Assembly (NCBI GenBank): GCA_028281285.1
Contig: JANQKF010000032.1
Span: 1-64,000, forward strand
Direction: 5' to 3'
Length of the DNA: 64,000 nucleotides
From: Cyclobacteriaceae bacterium
GTDB lineage: Bacteria; Bacteroidota; Bacteroidia; Cytophagales; Cyclobacteriaceae
The notes beneath the pieces are model-generated. The model was not told where the DNA came from and did no database searches. It worked only from the letters and a program-made list of their open reading frames with translations. This document shows positions 35,401 through 43,129 of the stretch, one piece after another. The position numbers and the translations under genes were made by a program. Positions within the stretch are counted from its first letter, which is position 1. Each line of letters opens with the position of its first letter.

Positions 35401-35657
35401 CACGAGAAGATGCATTCCGCTCTCCCATGAAGCTCTACGGACGTTTGAGTGCGTTGGCCAGCGACATCAACGGTAGTGGTATCGACTTTAAACCTACCAA
35501 TCAGCAAGGCGAAGTAAAGGAAGTGCTAAGCGAACGACTTGAAAATGTGGTGAAGCAATTCCAAAAAGTACAAGACGAAGATATTCAGGCATTCAATAAA
35601 GCGCTACAGAGAAAGAACAGACAAATTGTATTGGAGAAGGTAGATAAAGGCAATTGA
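32493..35657 (+). CDS. Large secreted sortilin/VPS10-like BNR propeller protein
   Basis: The Met at 32493 gives a good signal peptide (MKKLSLTLLSLLLIVTISFS); the frame is open back to 32433. Asp-box repeats include LWKTEDGGIRWRPI, IYYSPDAGKTWEHK, VYRTKDGGDTWEKI, IYKSTDGGDTWEPL, HASDDGGQSWQLL and YKTTDYGQTWNKI. After the propellers come a FlgD-like sandwich (KIEIYDKSNGDLVRTL, AGVNRTVWNLRYES) and a helical tail of about 140 residues (EGTKADIQAQ, ELRDAMNIAVNSINKVEI) that the upstream paralogue lacks. It likely forms a surface or periplasmic pair with it. Enzymatic role not shown. Confidence 0.88.
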   Translation: MKKLSLTLLSLLLIVTISFSQDILNNNYKSHNFRFIGPEGNRAIAVIGEPGNPMVGYIGAASGGLWKTEDGGIRWRPIFDNQDISSIGSIDLAPSDPNKVWVGTGETFVIRPAHAMGNGIYYSPDAGKTWEHKGLEKTGRIGRVIVHPTNPDIVYAAALGHTYGPQPDRGVYRTKDGGDTWEKILFIDEGTGASDLAIDPNDPNIVYAAMWSVHINTWGLNSGGNGSGIYKSTDGGDTWEPLNKYGIKFGEERPVGKTSVAVSHSDPNVIYALFEAESPEVWRSGDKGMSWELMSQEHDWNERAPYYTRLRVNTGDPNEIYSMSVRFVHSLDGGKTRNRRPPRGGGDNHDIWIDPTNPDRMMVAHDGGVSISMNHGRSFQRVVLPIAQMYHVSVDDQIPYNVFGNRQDGWSYMGPSNSLQGYIPLGLWKGVGGCESGFAQADPNDNNIVWSGCYDGGLERHDLRTGHSREVRVWPEAGYGWAPADMKYRWHWNFPLSFSPHTKHRVYVGSQFVHASDDGGQSWQLLSPDLTLNDKSHQQSSGGVAIDNLMTFDGSTLFAIEESPLQAGLIWVGTNDGQVQLTSNNGESWTNLTANIPDLPEWGTIANIEPSRYDAATAYISVDLHQMGDFDPYIYKTTDYGQTWNKISNTIPKSESSFVHVVKEDPKRKGMLYAGIDKGIYVSYDDGDTWNRLRNNLPPAPVYWLEIQERFDDLVVGTYGRGYYILDDVSAIRNGDKLGSQVQLFKPRDAWRFNNKESIKTDGFSMNSGQNPPYGAIINYYIPEKAEEAKIEIYDKSNGDLVRTLNARTGAGVNRTVWNLRYESTFRPQLRVQPPGRPWVQLNGEGWRPLVTWDLDLMAGQFGPRVVPGTYTAKLIVDGQEFSQDFEVLKDPLSEGTKADIQAQVGFALELRDAMNIAVNSINKVEILRKELEEIIAEDTDRRTQREAVRLKAVAEDIASKLYDIHLTGAREDAFRSPMKLYGRLSALASDINGSGIDFKPTNQQGEVKEVLSERLENVVKQFQKVQDEDIQAFNKALQRKNRQIVLEKVDKGN

Positions 35658-35710
35658 TTTTTGGACAGCAATGCCTCACACAAACATGTGATTGAATAAG
35701 GTCTTTTGGC

Positions 35711-35774
35711 CTGTCGGTTTTATTAGCCTCTGAAGAAGCAGAAGAGGTAACTTTTTAGACTAATAAACCGACAG
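35711..35774 (+). other. Long hairpin just upstream of a lipoprotein gene
   Basis: CTGTCGGTTTTATTAG (35711-35726) is complementary to CTAATAAACCGACAG (35760-35774) with one bulged base. Inside, CCTCT (35727-35731) pairs with AGAGG (35743-35747). The 3' arm ends 6 bp before the ATG at 35781, so the hairpin would lie in the mRNA leader or terminate transcription from the propeller gene upstream. No T-run follows it. Confidence 0.65.
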
Positions 35775-35780
35775 ATTTTA

Positions 35781-36947
35781 ATGAAAAACCTTCTTTTAAA
35801 GGGTGTATTGCTTTGTGCGACTTTCGCCCTAATACTACTTGTTTCATGTGGTTCGGACGATTCACCGGCCGAACTATCTCGTATTTCAATCACTTCCTCC
35901 AATGGAGACCGGCTTGATTTAAATACCACCACTAGCCTTTCGGTCAATGGGTTTGATGCTTCTAATAATCCATTGAATGTTACTGCAACCATTCAATGGT
36001 CAGCCAGCAACAACAATGTGAGCGTTGACCAAAATGGTATGGTAACTGCACTCGCAGTTGGCACATCTACCGTTACTGCCACAGCTGAAACAATTGTAGC
36101 TAATTTTGAAATTACAGTCTGGGACAGCTCAGCTCCGCGAACGGAGATTTACGTAAGTGATGTAGGTTTCCCCATAGCTCAAGGTACTTTCCGGATTATG
36201 AAATATGATGAAAATGGAGAAAATGGAGAAGTATTTGCTACTGAACGAGTCAACGCTCCACAGGATATCGTATTTCTGGAAGAACAGAACGTGGTGTTGA
36301 TCTCAAATTTCAATTCGAATACAATAACCAAGCACAATATCAACACCGGTGACTTTATCGAAAATTTTGCCACAGGACTTAATCAACCAACTAGAATGCG
36401 TATTGGAGCTGATGGACTGCTCTATGTATTGCAGTGGTCGGGAAGTGGCAAGGTCATCCGTTACCAGCTAGATGGTACGCGAGTCGATAACTTTACCGAT
36501 ACAGGAGTTTTCCAAAGCATTGGTATGGACTGGGACGATGAAGGAAATTTTTACGTGTCATCATTCAATAATGGAAATGGTGGATCTGTAAGAAAGTTTG
36601 ACAAAGACGGTAATAACCTGGGGTTATTTATCAGTTCTGGTCTTACGGGGCCAACTGACATATGGTTTGACAGCAATGGTAATCTTTGGGCTAATGATTG
36701 GCAAGCCGGTTCGATTAAGCGTTTTGGTCCGACCGGAAACTCTCTTGGTGTAATTACCGGTGGTCTAAGTCAGAATGAGGGTGTGGCCTTTCTACCCAAT
36801 GGTAATATGTTGATTGGTAATGGTGGTCAGGGCAATGGTTCGATCAAAATGTATACCCCAACAGGGACCTTTATTCGGGATTTGGTCCGTGCGGGAACAA
36901 GTGAGTTACGCACACCGAATGCGGTTACCGTGAGGAATGTGAATTAA
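35781..36947 (+). CDS. Lipoprotein with BIG2 Ig-like domain and NHL/SMP-30-type propeller
   Basis: The lipoprotein signal ends ALILLVSCGSDD. Residues ~33-113 are a bacterial Ig-like (BIG2) domain (ISITSSNGDRLDLNTT ... VSVDQNGMVTALAVGTSTVT). Residues ~120-388 form an NHL/SMP-30-like six-blade propeller with repeats such as LNQPTRMRIGADGLLYVLQW, IGMDWDDEGNFYVSSF, TDIWFDSNGNLWANDW and EGVAFLPNGNMLIGNG. It is probably anchored in the periplasm or outer membrane and binds a ligand or a partner; no catalytic residues were recognised. A long hairpin precedes it and a palindromic repeat follows. Confidence 0.87.
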   Translation: MKNLLLKGVLLCATFALILLVSCGSDDSPAELSRISITSSNGDRLDLNTTTSLSVNGFDASNNPLNVTATIQWSASNNNVSVDQNGMVTALAVGTSTVTATAETIVANFEITVWDSSAPRTEIYVSDVGFPIAQGTFRIMKYDENGENGEVFATERVNAPQDIVFLEEQNVVLISNFNSNTITKHNINTGDFIENFATGLNQPTRMRIGADGLLYVLQWSGSGKVIRYQLDGTRVDNFTDTGVFQSIGMDWDDEGNFYVSSFNNGNGGSVRKFDKDGNNLGLFISSGLTGPTDIWFDSNGNLWANDWQAGSIKRFGPTGNSLGVITGGLSQNEGVAFLPNGNMLIGNGGQGNGSIKMYTPTGTFIRDLVRAGTSELRTPNAVTVRNVN

Positions 36948-36949
36948 TG

Positions 36950-37035
36950 TCGTCACTTCGAACAGAGTGAGAAGTCTCCTTGTTCCTTATCCGAGAAACT
37001 ATTGAGGAGATTTCTCGCGACACTCGAAATGACGT
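36950..37035. repeat. Palindromic repeat (family B) between convergent genes
   Basis: The left arm CGTCACTTCGAACAGAGTGA (36951 on) and right arm (TTTCTCGCGACACTCGAAAT then GACG, to 37035) pair over about 30 bp with roughly three quarters of positions matching and GGAGA/TCTCC inner arms. The 'GTCATTTCGAGTG...GAGAAATCTCC' palindrome type is widespread between genes in Bacteroidota. It may also help end transcription of the two convergent genes. Confidence 0.65.
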
Positions 37036-37051
37036 TTAACTGTATCGATGA

Positions 37052-39298
37052 TCAGTGTTTCTGATCTGTTTCTACGTCCTTGTCCTTTTCCTCCTTGTCT
37101 TCAGGAAAGAAGTACTTCTTGTAGAACTCGAACATACGATTCCATTGGTCGTGGTAATCATTCTCGTCACTTGCCCAACCTGCGCCATGTCCACCATTCA
37201 TATAGTTCACCCAAGTCACGTCTTTGCCAAGTCGCCTCATGGCATAGTACATTTCGCGCGTGTTGGTCCCCGGCACGTTCCAATCTCCTTCGCCAGTCAA
37301 TAATAAGTGGGGCGTTTTAATACGATCGGCATAAAGCACTGCCGTGGTCTGGAAGTATTTGAGAGGTTCATCCCAGAATTGTCCTCCTATTCTATCCTGA
37401 CCCACTTCAGCAGCGGCATAGTTTCTTGTACCAATCTTAGGACTGTCTCCAAGGAATGAAATGATATTCACTTTACCTGAAATATTGATGGCAGCAGCAA
37501 AACGATCCGTTTGAGTGATTATCAATGAAGTGGCATACCCTCCATAGCTGGTGCCATGGATTCCTACTTTATCATTGTCGACCTTACCTTCTTCCACAAG
37601 TTTATTCACTGCTGAAGTCACACCTTTCATCCATGCTTCTCCGGGATAACCCTGCTCCAAATCAACCGAAGGCCGTAACCCAAAATACCCTTGGTTGGCA
37701 ATTAAATTCATCGATGAGCGATATCCATTGTTGAAGAAGCGCTCGTACACCTCCACAACAAGTGGGTATTTCTTATTGGGATCATAATCTACTGGATAAT
37801 AAAGAATCCCTTTCAACTCCTTTCCATCGACATTTCTATAGGTAATAAGTTCAGATTTGGTCCATTTCTTATTCATTACCCAATCGTTCAAGTTGGTAAG
37901 GCGTTTTGGCGATTCGAATTCCAAATTGTTTAAATACACCTCATTAGGGTGGTCACCATCTGAGAAGTTATAAGTTACCTTATCGCTGTTTTTTGCAAAC
38001 CTCCAGGAGGTATAAAAACTCGAATCAGTCATCAAGTCTTCAAACTCACCAGATCCGATATTATACCGCTGGATGCCCCTGTTCCATTTTTCTTTGTCGG
38101 AGTATGAAACATAGAGATAATTACCATCTTTCGACCATTTTACCACATTTCGGTTCGGCAAAGCTTCTTTTTCTTCTTTGTCTTCAGGCAGTTCAAATAT
38201 GAGTTTGAGGTCACTTCCATCAGCGTTGATTGTCCACCACCCTTTCTTGGAGCTTAGCAATAACGTGTTGCCACCTGAATGCCAGCGCATCATGGAAAAC
38301 TTGACAGCTTTCTTCTTCTCATCATCTTCAAAAGCTAAATCTTTGGTGAGATTCTTGGCCTCAGCATTATAATTACCAATGTTGTTTACATATACATTCC
38401 CTGAATCCACGTAGGCGTAGTTCATGCCTGACGCATCCCACCAGAAATTTCTTCTCTTCTCATTACGCTTATAGATTATGGTAGCGGAATCTAATGTGGA
38501 CAAATCGATAAACGAGGCTTGATATTCAGCACCGTCACGTCTGGTGTAAGAGGTTTTTGTTCGGAATGCCTCATTATAAGACAGGTACCGACCATTCTCA
38601 CTCACTCTAAGGCCTCCATAAGGTCCTTCTTCCAGAACATTGGTCACTTTGCCGTTGGTCGGATCCAACATTACCACTTCTACCATCGAAGAATTGAGTC
38701 CGATCTTATCCCATTTCAAAAAGTCCTTACTTCCGTCATACACTACTATTGGTCCTTCGGTCGCCTCCTTATAATCGGCCATAGCCTTATCCATCCACCC
38801 TTTTTTGCGCATTCCAATCACCAACTTGTCACCCATCGCAGAATAGTTGATGCCAAAATTGGCAGCTATCACGCGATCATCCTTAATTTTCACATAACGC
38901 ACCTTCTTATCGGAAATATCATAATATGCCAACACCATTTTGTCATTCTTCTGCTCGAAGAAAATCAGGCGGTCGTTGCCGGGCCACCAGGTCAGGTTAT
39001 TCACCCGGACCTTTTCGTCAAACACATTCATTTTTGTTCCTTCCTTTGTGTCATAAATCACAAGTTCACCGGCTCTGACATTCAAATAGCTGGGATCCCT
39101 GAACCGAAAATGATCCGTACCAAAGCGAGCTCTTGTATCGGCAATAATACCGGCCAGATACCTCCCATCATCAGAAAGGGTTTGGCTACCGAGAGATTTG
39201 ATATTTATGGCGTCAGATACCGTAAATGGTGTTTTCTGGGCATAGATTGAACCACAGACCAGAAGGGCCAGGAATGAAATAAGGACAGTATTTTTCAT
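37052..39298 (-). CDS. S9 family prolyl oligopeptidase-like peptidase, secreted
   Basis: The Met at 39298 starts a signal peptide ending GSIYAQ. A seven-blade propeller domain (about residues 25-490) precedes an alpha/beta hydrolase domain. Counting from that Met, the triad is S584 (GIHGTSYGGYAT), D672 (GEGDWNVP) and H704 (NGGHGAGW). The S9 group includes dipeptidyl and acylaminoacyl peptidases that trim short peptides in the periplasm. All catalytic residues are present. The start at 39379 is rejected because it would put a second hydrophobic stretch in front of the signal peptide. A Lys/Glu-rich tail ends the protein. Confidence 0.92.
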   Translation of the reverse strand: MKNTVLISFLALLVCGSIYAQKTPFTVSDAINIKSLGSQTLSDDGRYLAGIIADTRARFGTDHFRFRDPSYLNVRAGELVIYDTKEGTKMNVFDEKVRVNNLTWWPGNDRLIFFEQKNDKMVLAYYDISDKKVRYVKIKDDRVIAANFGINYSAMGDKLVIGMRKKGWMDKAMADYKEATEGPIVVYDGSKDFLKWDKIGLNSSMVEVVMLDPTNGKVTNVLEEGPYGGLRVSENGRYLSYNEAFRTKTSYTRRDGAEYQASFIDLSTLDSATIIYKRNEKRRNFWWDASGMNYAYVDSGNVYVNNIGNYNAEAKNLTKDLAFEDDEKKKAVKFSMMRWHSGGNTLLLSSKKGWWTINADGSDLKLIFELPEDKEEKEALPNRNVVKWSKDGNYLYVSYSDKEKWNRGIQRYNIGSGEFEDLMTDSSFYTSWRFAKNSDKVTYNFSDGDHPNEVYLNNLEFESPKRLTNLNDWVMNKKWTKSELITYRNVDGKELKGILYYPVDYDPNKKYPLVVEVYERFFNNGYRSSMNLIANQGYFGLRPSVDLEQGYPGEAWMKGVTSAVNKLVEEGKVDNDKVGIHGTSYGGYATSLIITQTDRFAAAINISGKVNIISFLGDSPKIGTRNYAAAEVGQDRIGGQFWDEPLKYFQTTAVLYADRIKTPHLLLTGEGDWNVPGTNTREMYYAMRRLGKDVTWVNYMNGGHGAGWASDENDYHDQWNRMFEFYKKYFFPEDKEEKDKDVETDQKH

Positions 39299-39443
39299 GA
39301 TTAAGTCATTTGAAGCAATTGAATGTACTGAGAAGCTGTTTAAAATGATAAACCAGATGTGACCAATGGTTCCAAACAATTAAAGAAAAGGTAATCCAAG
39401 ATTGTAGGCTTTTTAGTAAGCTTGTATCTCAAAGACTTTCGAT

Positions 39444-40223
39444 ATGGTTAAAATCTACTCCGTTTTTCTCTCCTTATTTCTAGTAACAGGAAATGTTGCC
39501 CACAAGGAATACCGTTGGGGTCAGATAGGACATCGAGCAATCGGGCATATTGCCGATGGCATGTTGACTAAAAAGGCACGCAAAAATGTAAGACGTGTGC
39601 TTGGCAATGAAACTCTCGCTGAGGTAAGTACTTGGATGGATGAAGTGCGCTCGGACCGTTCCTTTGACTATGCAGTAACCTGGCATTATGCTACCATACC
39701 GGATGGTGAAACCTATGAAACAGCTGAAAAACAGCGAAATGGAGACGTAATATGGGCAATCGAAACGATCATTTCGGAATTAAAAGCTGGGGATCTGTCC
39801 CCAGCGAATGAAGCCATCAAACTTAAGTTTTTGGTGCACCTGGTAGGTGACATTCATCAACCTCTTCATGTTGGTAATGGGACAGACAGAGGAGGAAACG
39901 ATGTAAAAGTGCAATGGTTTGGCACTAACACCAATATTCACAGCGTATGGGATACGCGAATGATTGATGGCAAACAATATAGTTATACGGAGTTTGCAAA
40001 AAGAGTGAATCATGCCACCAAAACGGAGATAAAAGAATTACAGGCAGCCACGGTAAGGGATTGGGCAATGGAGTCAATGAAATACAGAAACCAGGCTTAT
40101 AATCTTCCCGAGAATGGTCGAATTAGTTATAGGTACAGCTATGAGAATTTCTCTCTTGTTGAACAGCGAATTAAGGAAGCCGGCATTCGTCTAGCCGGGG
40201 TGATCAATGATATTTACAAATGA
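39444..40223 (+). CDS. S1/P1 nuclease family protein, secreted
   Basis: All nine zinc ligands of P1 nuclease can be assigned: W25, H30, D66, H81, H132, D136, H142, H166 and D170 (key segments YRWGQIGHRAIGHIA, VHLVGDIHQPLHVG, NIHSVWDTRM). In P1 the first ligand is the N-terminal Trp of the mature protein. Here cleavage just before W25 would expose it, after a signal peptide (IYSVFLSLFLVTGNVA). Such enzymes degrade single-stranded DNA and RNA and release 3'-phosphates, suggesting nucleotide scavenging. The stop codon directly abuts the stop of the convergent gene at 40224. Confidence 0.93.
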   Translation: MVKIYSVFLSLFLVTGNVAHKEYRWGQIGHRAIGHIADGMLTKKARKNVRRVLGNETLAEVSTWMDEVRSDRSFDYAVTWHYATIPDGETYETAEKQRNGDVIWAIETIISELKAGDLSPANEAIKLKFLVHLVGDIHQPLHVGNGTDRGGNDVKVQWFGTNTNIHSVWDTRMIDGKQYSYTEFAKRVNHATKTEIKELQAATVRDWAMESMKYRNQAYNLPENGRISYRYSYENFSLVEQRIKEAGIRLAGVINDIYK

Positions 40224-40637
40224 TTACTCACGCTGTTTTTTAAGCCAGTTTTGAGCTCTTTCAATACTCTTAAATGCCTTATATTCAATGTCTTGAGAAT
40301 TCAAACTTGAAGTAATTTTATCAACTTTCCTTTGATCTGCTACGGTAAGGTGAGCATAATAATCCAAGCCAAGGCTGCTAAGCTCTTCCATCATGGTTGA
40401 TACCGTCCAGTATTTTGCTCTATGATACTCCCCTTTTACGTCCCGGGTATCATTGATCAGTTTTTTCACACCGGATATCTTGAAAAGTTCGAGGAATGAA
40501 TCACCTGCTTTCTGGATGTCATCCAACGTGAGATTCCCTGTTAATCGAACATAAATCCACTGATCTATCGGGTTGAACTCGGCCTCATAAAATATCTCGC
40601 CCTCTCTGTTTCTAATCGACTGCTTCATCTCTGCCAA
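40224..40637 (-). CDS. STAS/SpoIIAA-like domain protein
   Basis: This 137-aa soluble protein shows the pattern of an SpoIIAA-like STAS fold: IYVRLTGNLTLDDIQKAGDS, a central KKLINDTRDVKGE strand-turn and a long last helix (YKAFKSIERAQNWLKKQ). Family members in Bacteroidota are small single-domain proteins of unknown role. It is flanked by the nuclease gene (tail to tail) and the terminator of the AIM24 operon, so it is probably its own transcription unit. Confidence 0.7.
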   Translation of the reverse strand: MAEMKQSIRNREGEIFYEAEFNPIDQWIYVRLTGNLTLDDIQKAGDSFLELFKISGVKKLINDTRDVKGEYHRAKYWTVSTMMEELSSLGLDYYAHLTVADQRKVDKITSSLNSQDIEYKAFKSIERAQNWLKKQRE

Positions 40638-40695
40638 CTGCTTAGTCTCTTAACACAATTTCTGTAAAAAAGATTTGTCATTTTGAGAAAATCCT

Positions 40696-40725
40696 AAAAA
40701 AACCGCTCTGAACTAAAGAGCGGTT
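40696..40725 (-). terminator. Intrinsic terminator of the AIM24 operon
   Basis: Read on the minus strand: AACCGCTCT, loop TTAGTTC, AGAGCGGTT, then a run of T (plus-strand As at 40696-40702). A 9-bp stem with U-tract, 22 bp after the stop of the gene at 40748. Confidence 0.85.
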
Positions 40726-40747
40726 GACAATTGTGCTTAGCACCATT

Positions 40748-41539
40748 TCATCGATCTCCGTCAATGAGTCTCCCCAGGCCTCCTAAGACAGAGCCCTCTC
40801 CTTGAGAGGAGCCACCATGCCTTGGTGCATGTGCAATAATTCGATCAGCCAATCTTGAGAATGGCAAGCTTTGCAGGTAGACCGTTCCATGTCCTCTTAA
40901 GGTGGCTAAAAACAACCCCTCTCCTCCGAAGAACATTGACTTAAGATTACCGGCTCTTTGAATATCATAATCGATCCCTCCTGAGAACCCCACGATACAT
41001 CCGGTATCAACCCTAAGGGTTTCACCATTGAGCTCCCGCTTTACAACAGTGCCGCCAGCGTGTAAAAATGCCATTCCATCACCCACAAGCTTTTGCAATA
41101 TGAACCCCTCACCACCAAAAAATCCAGCTCCAAGTCTTCTATTAAACGCTATTGAGACTTTGGTACCTAAAGCGGCACAGAGGAATGCATCCTTCTGACA
41201 GATGATCTCGTGGCCAATCGCATTGAGGTCAACTGGAACTATTTTACCGGGATATGGCGCAGCAAAAGTCACCTTACGTTTACCATGACCATGATTGGTA
41301 AAATGCGTCATAAAGATGGATTCACCTGTAAGTGCTCGCTTTCCCACATCAAGGAGTTTCCCAAAAACTCCCTTATTGGGCTCCGAGCCATCACCCATTT
41401 TGGCCTGGAAATCGATATTTTCCTCCATCCAGTTCATTGCGCCCGCTTCAGCAATTACCGTTTCATGTGGATCTAACTCCACTTCAACCATTTGCATGTC
41501 ATCACCATGCAATTCATAATCTATTTCGTGTGATCTCAT
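40748..41539 (-). CDS. AIM24 / TIGR00266 family protein
   Basis: The whole length (263 aa) matches the AIM24-like family: [20 protein letters not shown] at the start, [68 protein letters not shown] and [20 protein letters not shown]. The fold is a trimeric double-stranded beta-helix-like module. The biochemical role in bacteria is unknown. It overlaps the SnoaL-like gene by 4 bp and is the last gene of a three-gene operon ending at a strong terminator. Confidence 0.93.
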   Translation of the reverse strand: MRSHEIDYELHGDDMQMVEVELDPHETVIAEAGAMNWMEENIDFQAKMGDGSEPNKGVFGKLLDVGKRALTGESIFMTHFTNHGHGKRKVTFAAPYPGKIVPVDLNAIGHEIICQKDAFLCAALGTKVSIAFNRRLGAGFFGGEGFILQKLVGDGMAFLHAGGTVVKRELNGETLRVDTGCIVGFSGGIDYDIQRAGNLKSMFFGGEGLFLATLRGHGTVYLQSLPFSRLADRIIAHAPRHGGSSQGEGSVLGGLGRLIDGDR

Positions 41540-42096
41540 TTCCTCTTATTCTTCTTTCGTTTTTTTCTCTCCTTGTTATTTAAATATTGTTTAGGAATGG
41601 GAAGAGCTTCTGTCTCTCCCATCCACACTATATTCACAATCCACCACCTCGTGTCATCACTTATCAATTGAATGCTATTAATCCCCCGGGCAAACGGGTC
41701 TTTATCTTCCAGAGTTCTCCTGGAATCGTAGGTGCTAAATATATGCGTTATAGTGCCATATTGCTCAACGATACGGTGAGTTTCTATCTCGAAGAACCCA
41801 TTCTTTTCCAGGTTTGCTCCGGCTGTCTCAACGTATTGATCGACCGTCCAAACTCTTCTTTGTAGTTTGCCATTCTCGTCCTTCCAGGTTGGAATTAATT
41901 TGGCTTCGTCAGCAAACAAGGAGCGCATGCGATCCCAATCTCTTTTTTCTCCGGCAGGTCCGGAAATGACATCATATAAAGCGGCAATGATGTTATCCAG
42001 GGAACTGACGTCATCCGGTTTTGGAGTTGGAATATTCTGAGCGATTAACCCAGTGGTAATGATTCCTAAGATCAGCGTTGAAAAATATCGTTTCAT
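41536..42096 (-). CDS. SnoaL/NTF2-like secreted protein
   Basis: A signal peptide ([20 protein letters not shown]) precedes an NTF2-like fold: [35 protein letters not shown], and final strands [21 protein letters not shown] very basic tail ([14 protein letters not shown]) ends it. These proteins form a cone-shaped pocket for small molecules; no catalytic residues stand out. It overlaps both neighbours by 4 bp (sterol desaturase upstream, AIM24 downstream). Confidence 0.85.
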   Translation of the reverse strand: MKRYFSTLILGIITTGLIAQNIPTPKPDDVSSLDNIIAALYDVISGPAGEKRDWDRMRSLFADEAKLIPTWKDENGKLQRRVWTVDQYVETAGANLEKNGFFEIETHRIVEQYGTITHIFSTYDSRRTLEDKDPFARGINSIQLISDDTRWWIVNIVWMGETEALPIPKQYLNNKERKKRKKNKRK

Positions 42097-42998
42097 TGAT
42101 TGATTTGTTTTTTTCTGAAAAACCCGTGACTAATTTGACTCATAAATCGTTTAGGAAAACTGGCTATTCCAGGGAACCCCAATCTAATATCTTTACCGCT
42201 ATACGGAATATAGGCCGTACGGAATAGGTAATCCCACAGACTCAAGGTCAATCCAAAATTCACACCTTTCTCTCTGCCTTCTGGCAAGTCATGTGCATGA
42301 TGCCACATATGCATATTAGGGTTATTGAAAATATACTTGAATGGCCCCAGATTCACCTTGATATTTGCGTGGTTCCAATGCCCAACTGCCAATGTAAACA
42401 TGTGAACGAAGAAAAAATCATCAATCCCAAATCCAATCATAGCCAGTGGAATGTATTCCAACGTTCGGTACACAATCGTCTCCATCCAGTGGTACCTAAG
42501 GTGAGCGGCAAACCCCATTTGCTCCACAGAGTGATGAACCTTGTGGTACTCCCAAAGAAACGGCACAGCGTGTAACAATCGATGTACCCACCACTGGACA
42601 AAATCTCTAACCACAAACAGTAAAAGCAACTGAGTCCATACCGGCCAACTACCCACTTCAAGAGCTACTGTATTTGTTAAGCCAATAGTAGCCAAGAGAT
42701 CGTTGAACCAATTGACCACAACGTTGGACAAAGCGTTGAATACGATCAAAGAAAACAGAAAGAAGTTGAAGAACATATAAAAGGCATCTAGCCAGAAGTC
42801 CTTTCTAAATTTAGGTTGATTTTTTCTCCACGGTCTGAGCCATTCCCAAGCAAAAAAGAAAATCGAAATACCCACCAGAGCCCAAAAGTAGTTTTGCCAC
42901 CAAGGCTTATATGAATACTGAAAAGTGATTTCCTGCCACAGGTAATTAGCATAACCAGAATATGCTTCTTTAATGATTTGCCAGTAATCCATTATCAC
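42093..42998 (-). CDS. Sterol desaturase / fatty acid hydroxylase family membrane protein
   Basis: The di-iron histidine clusters are complete: WVHRLLHAV, EYHKVHHSV, RYHWMET and MHMWHHAHD. Several TM segments surround them (WALVGISIFFFAWEWL, FYMFFNFFLFSLIVF, WTQLLLLFVVRDFV). Enzymes of this family use oxygen to hydroxylate or desaturate lipids in the membrane. The substrate cannot be read; bacterial members act on hopanoids, carotenoids or fatty acids. It is the first gene of the operon with the SnoaL-like and AIM24 genes. Confidence 0.93.
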   Translation of the reverse strand: MIMDYWQIIKEAYSGYANYLWQEITFQYSYKPWWQNYFWALVGISIFFFAWEWLRPWRKNQPKFRKDFWLDAFYMFFNFFLFSLIVFNALSNVVVNWFNDLLATIGLTNTVALEVGSWPVWTQLLLLFVVRDFVQWWVHRLLHAVPFLWEYHKVHHSVEQMGFAAHLRYHWMETIVYRTLEYIPLAMIGFGIDDFFFVHMFTLAVGHWNHANIKVNLGPFKYIFNNPNMHMWHHAHDLPEGREKGVNFGLTLSLWDYLFRTAYIPYSGKDIRLGFPGIASFPKRFMSQISHGFFRKKQINQ

Positions 42999-43129
42999 TC
43001 GTCAAATTAGCAGTTTTCCCCTTACCATTGATATAAGCATCTGCCCTTTATAAGAATATCAACTTTCATCCATAACTTATGAGGTTTTGTTTCAGGTCTT
43101 AGTTTAGACACTACCTAATACCAAATTAT

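Noticed and set aside
38519-39250. A 243-codon plus-strand open frame
   Set aside because: It lies inside the S9 peptidase gene on the other strand, whose triad and signal peptide are clear; the protein it would encode has no recognisable pattern.
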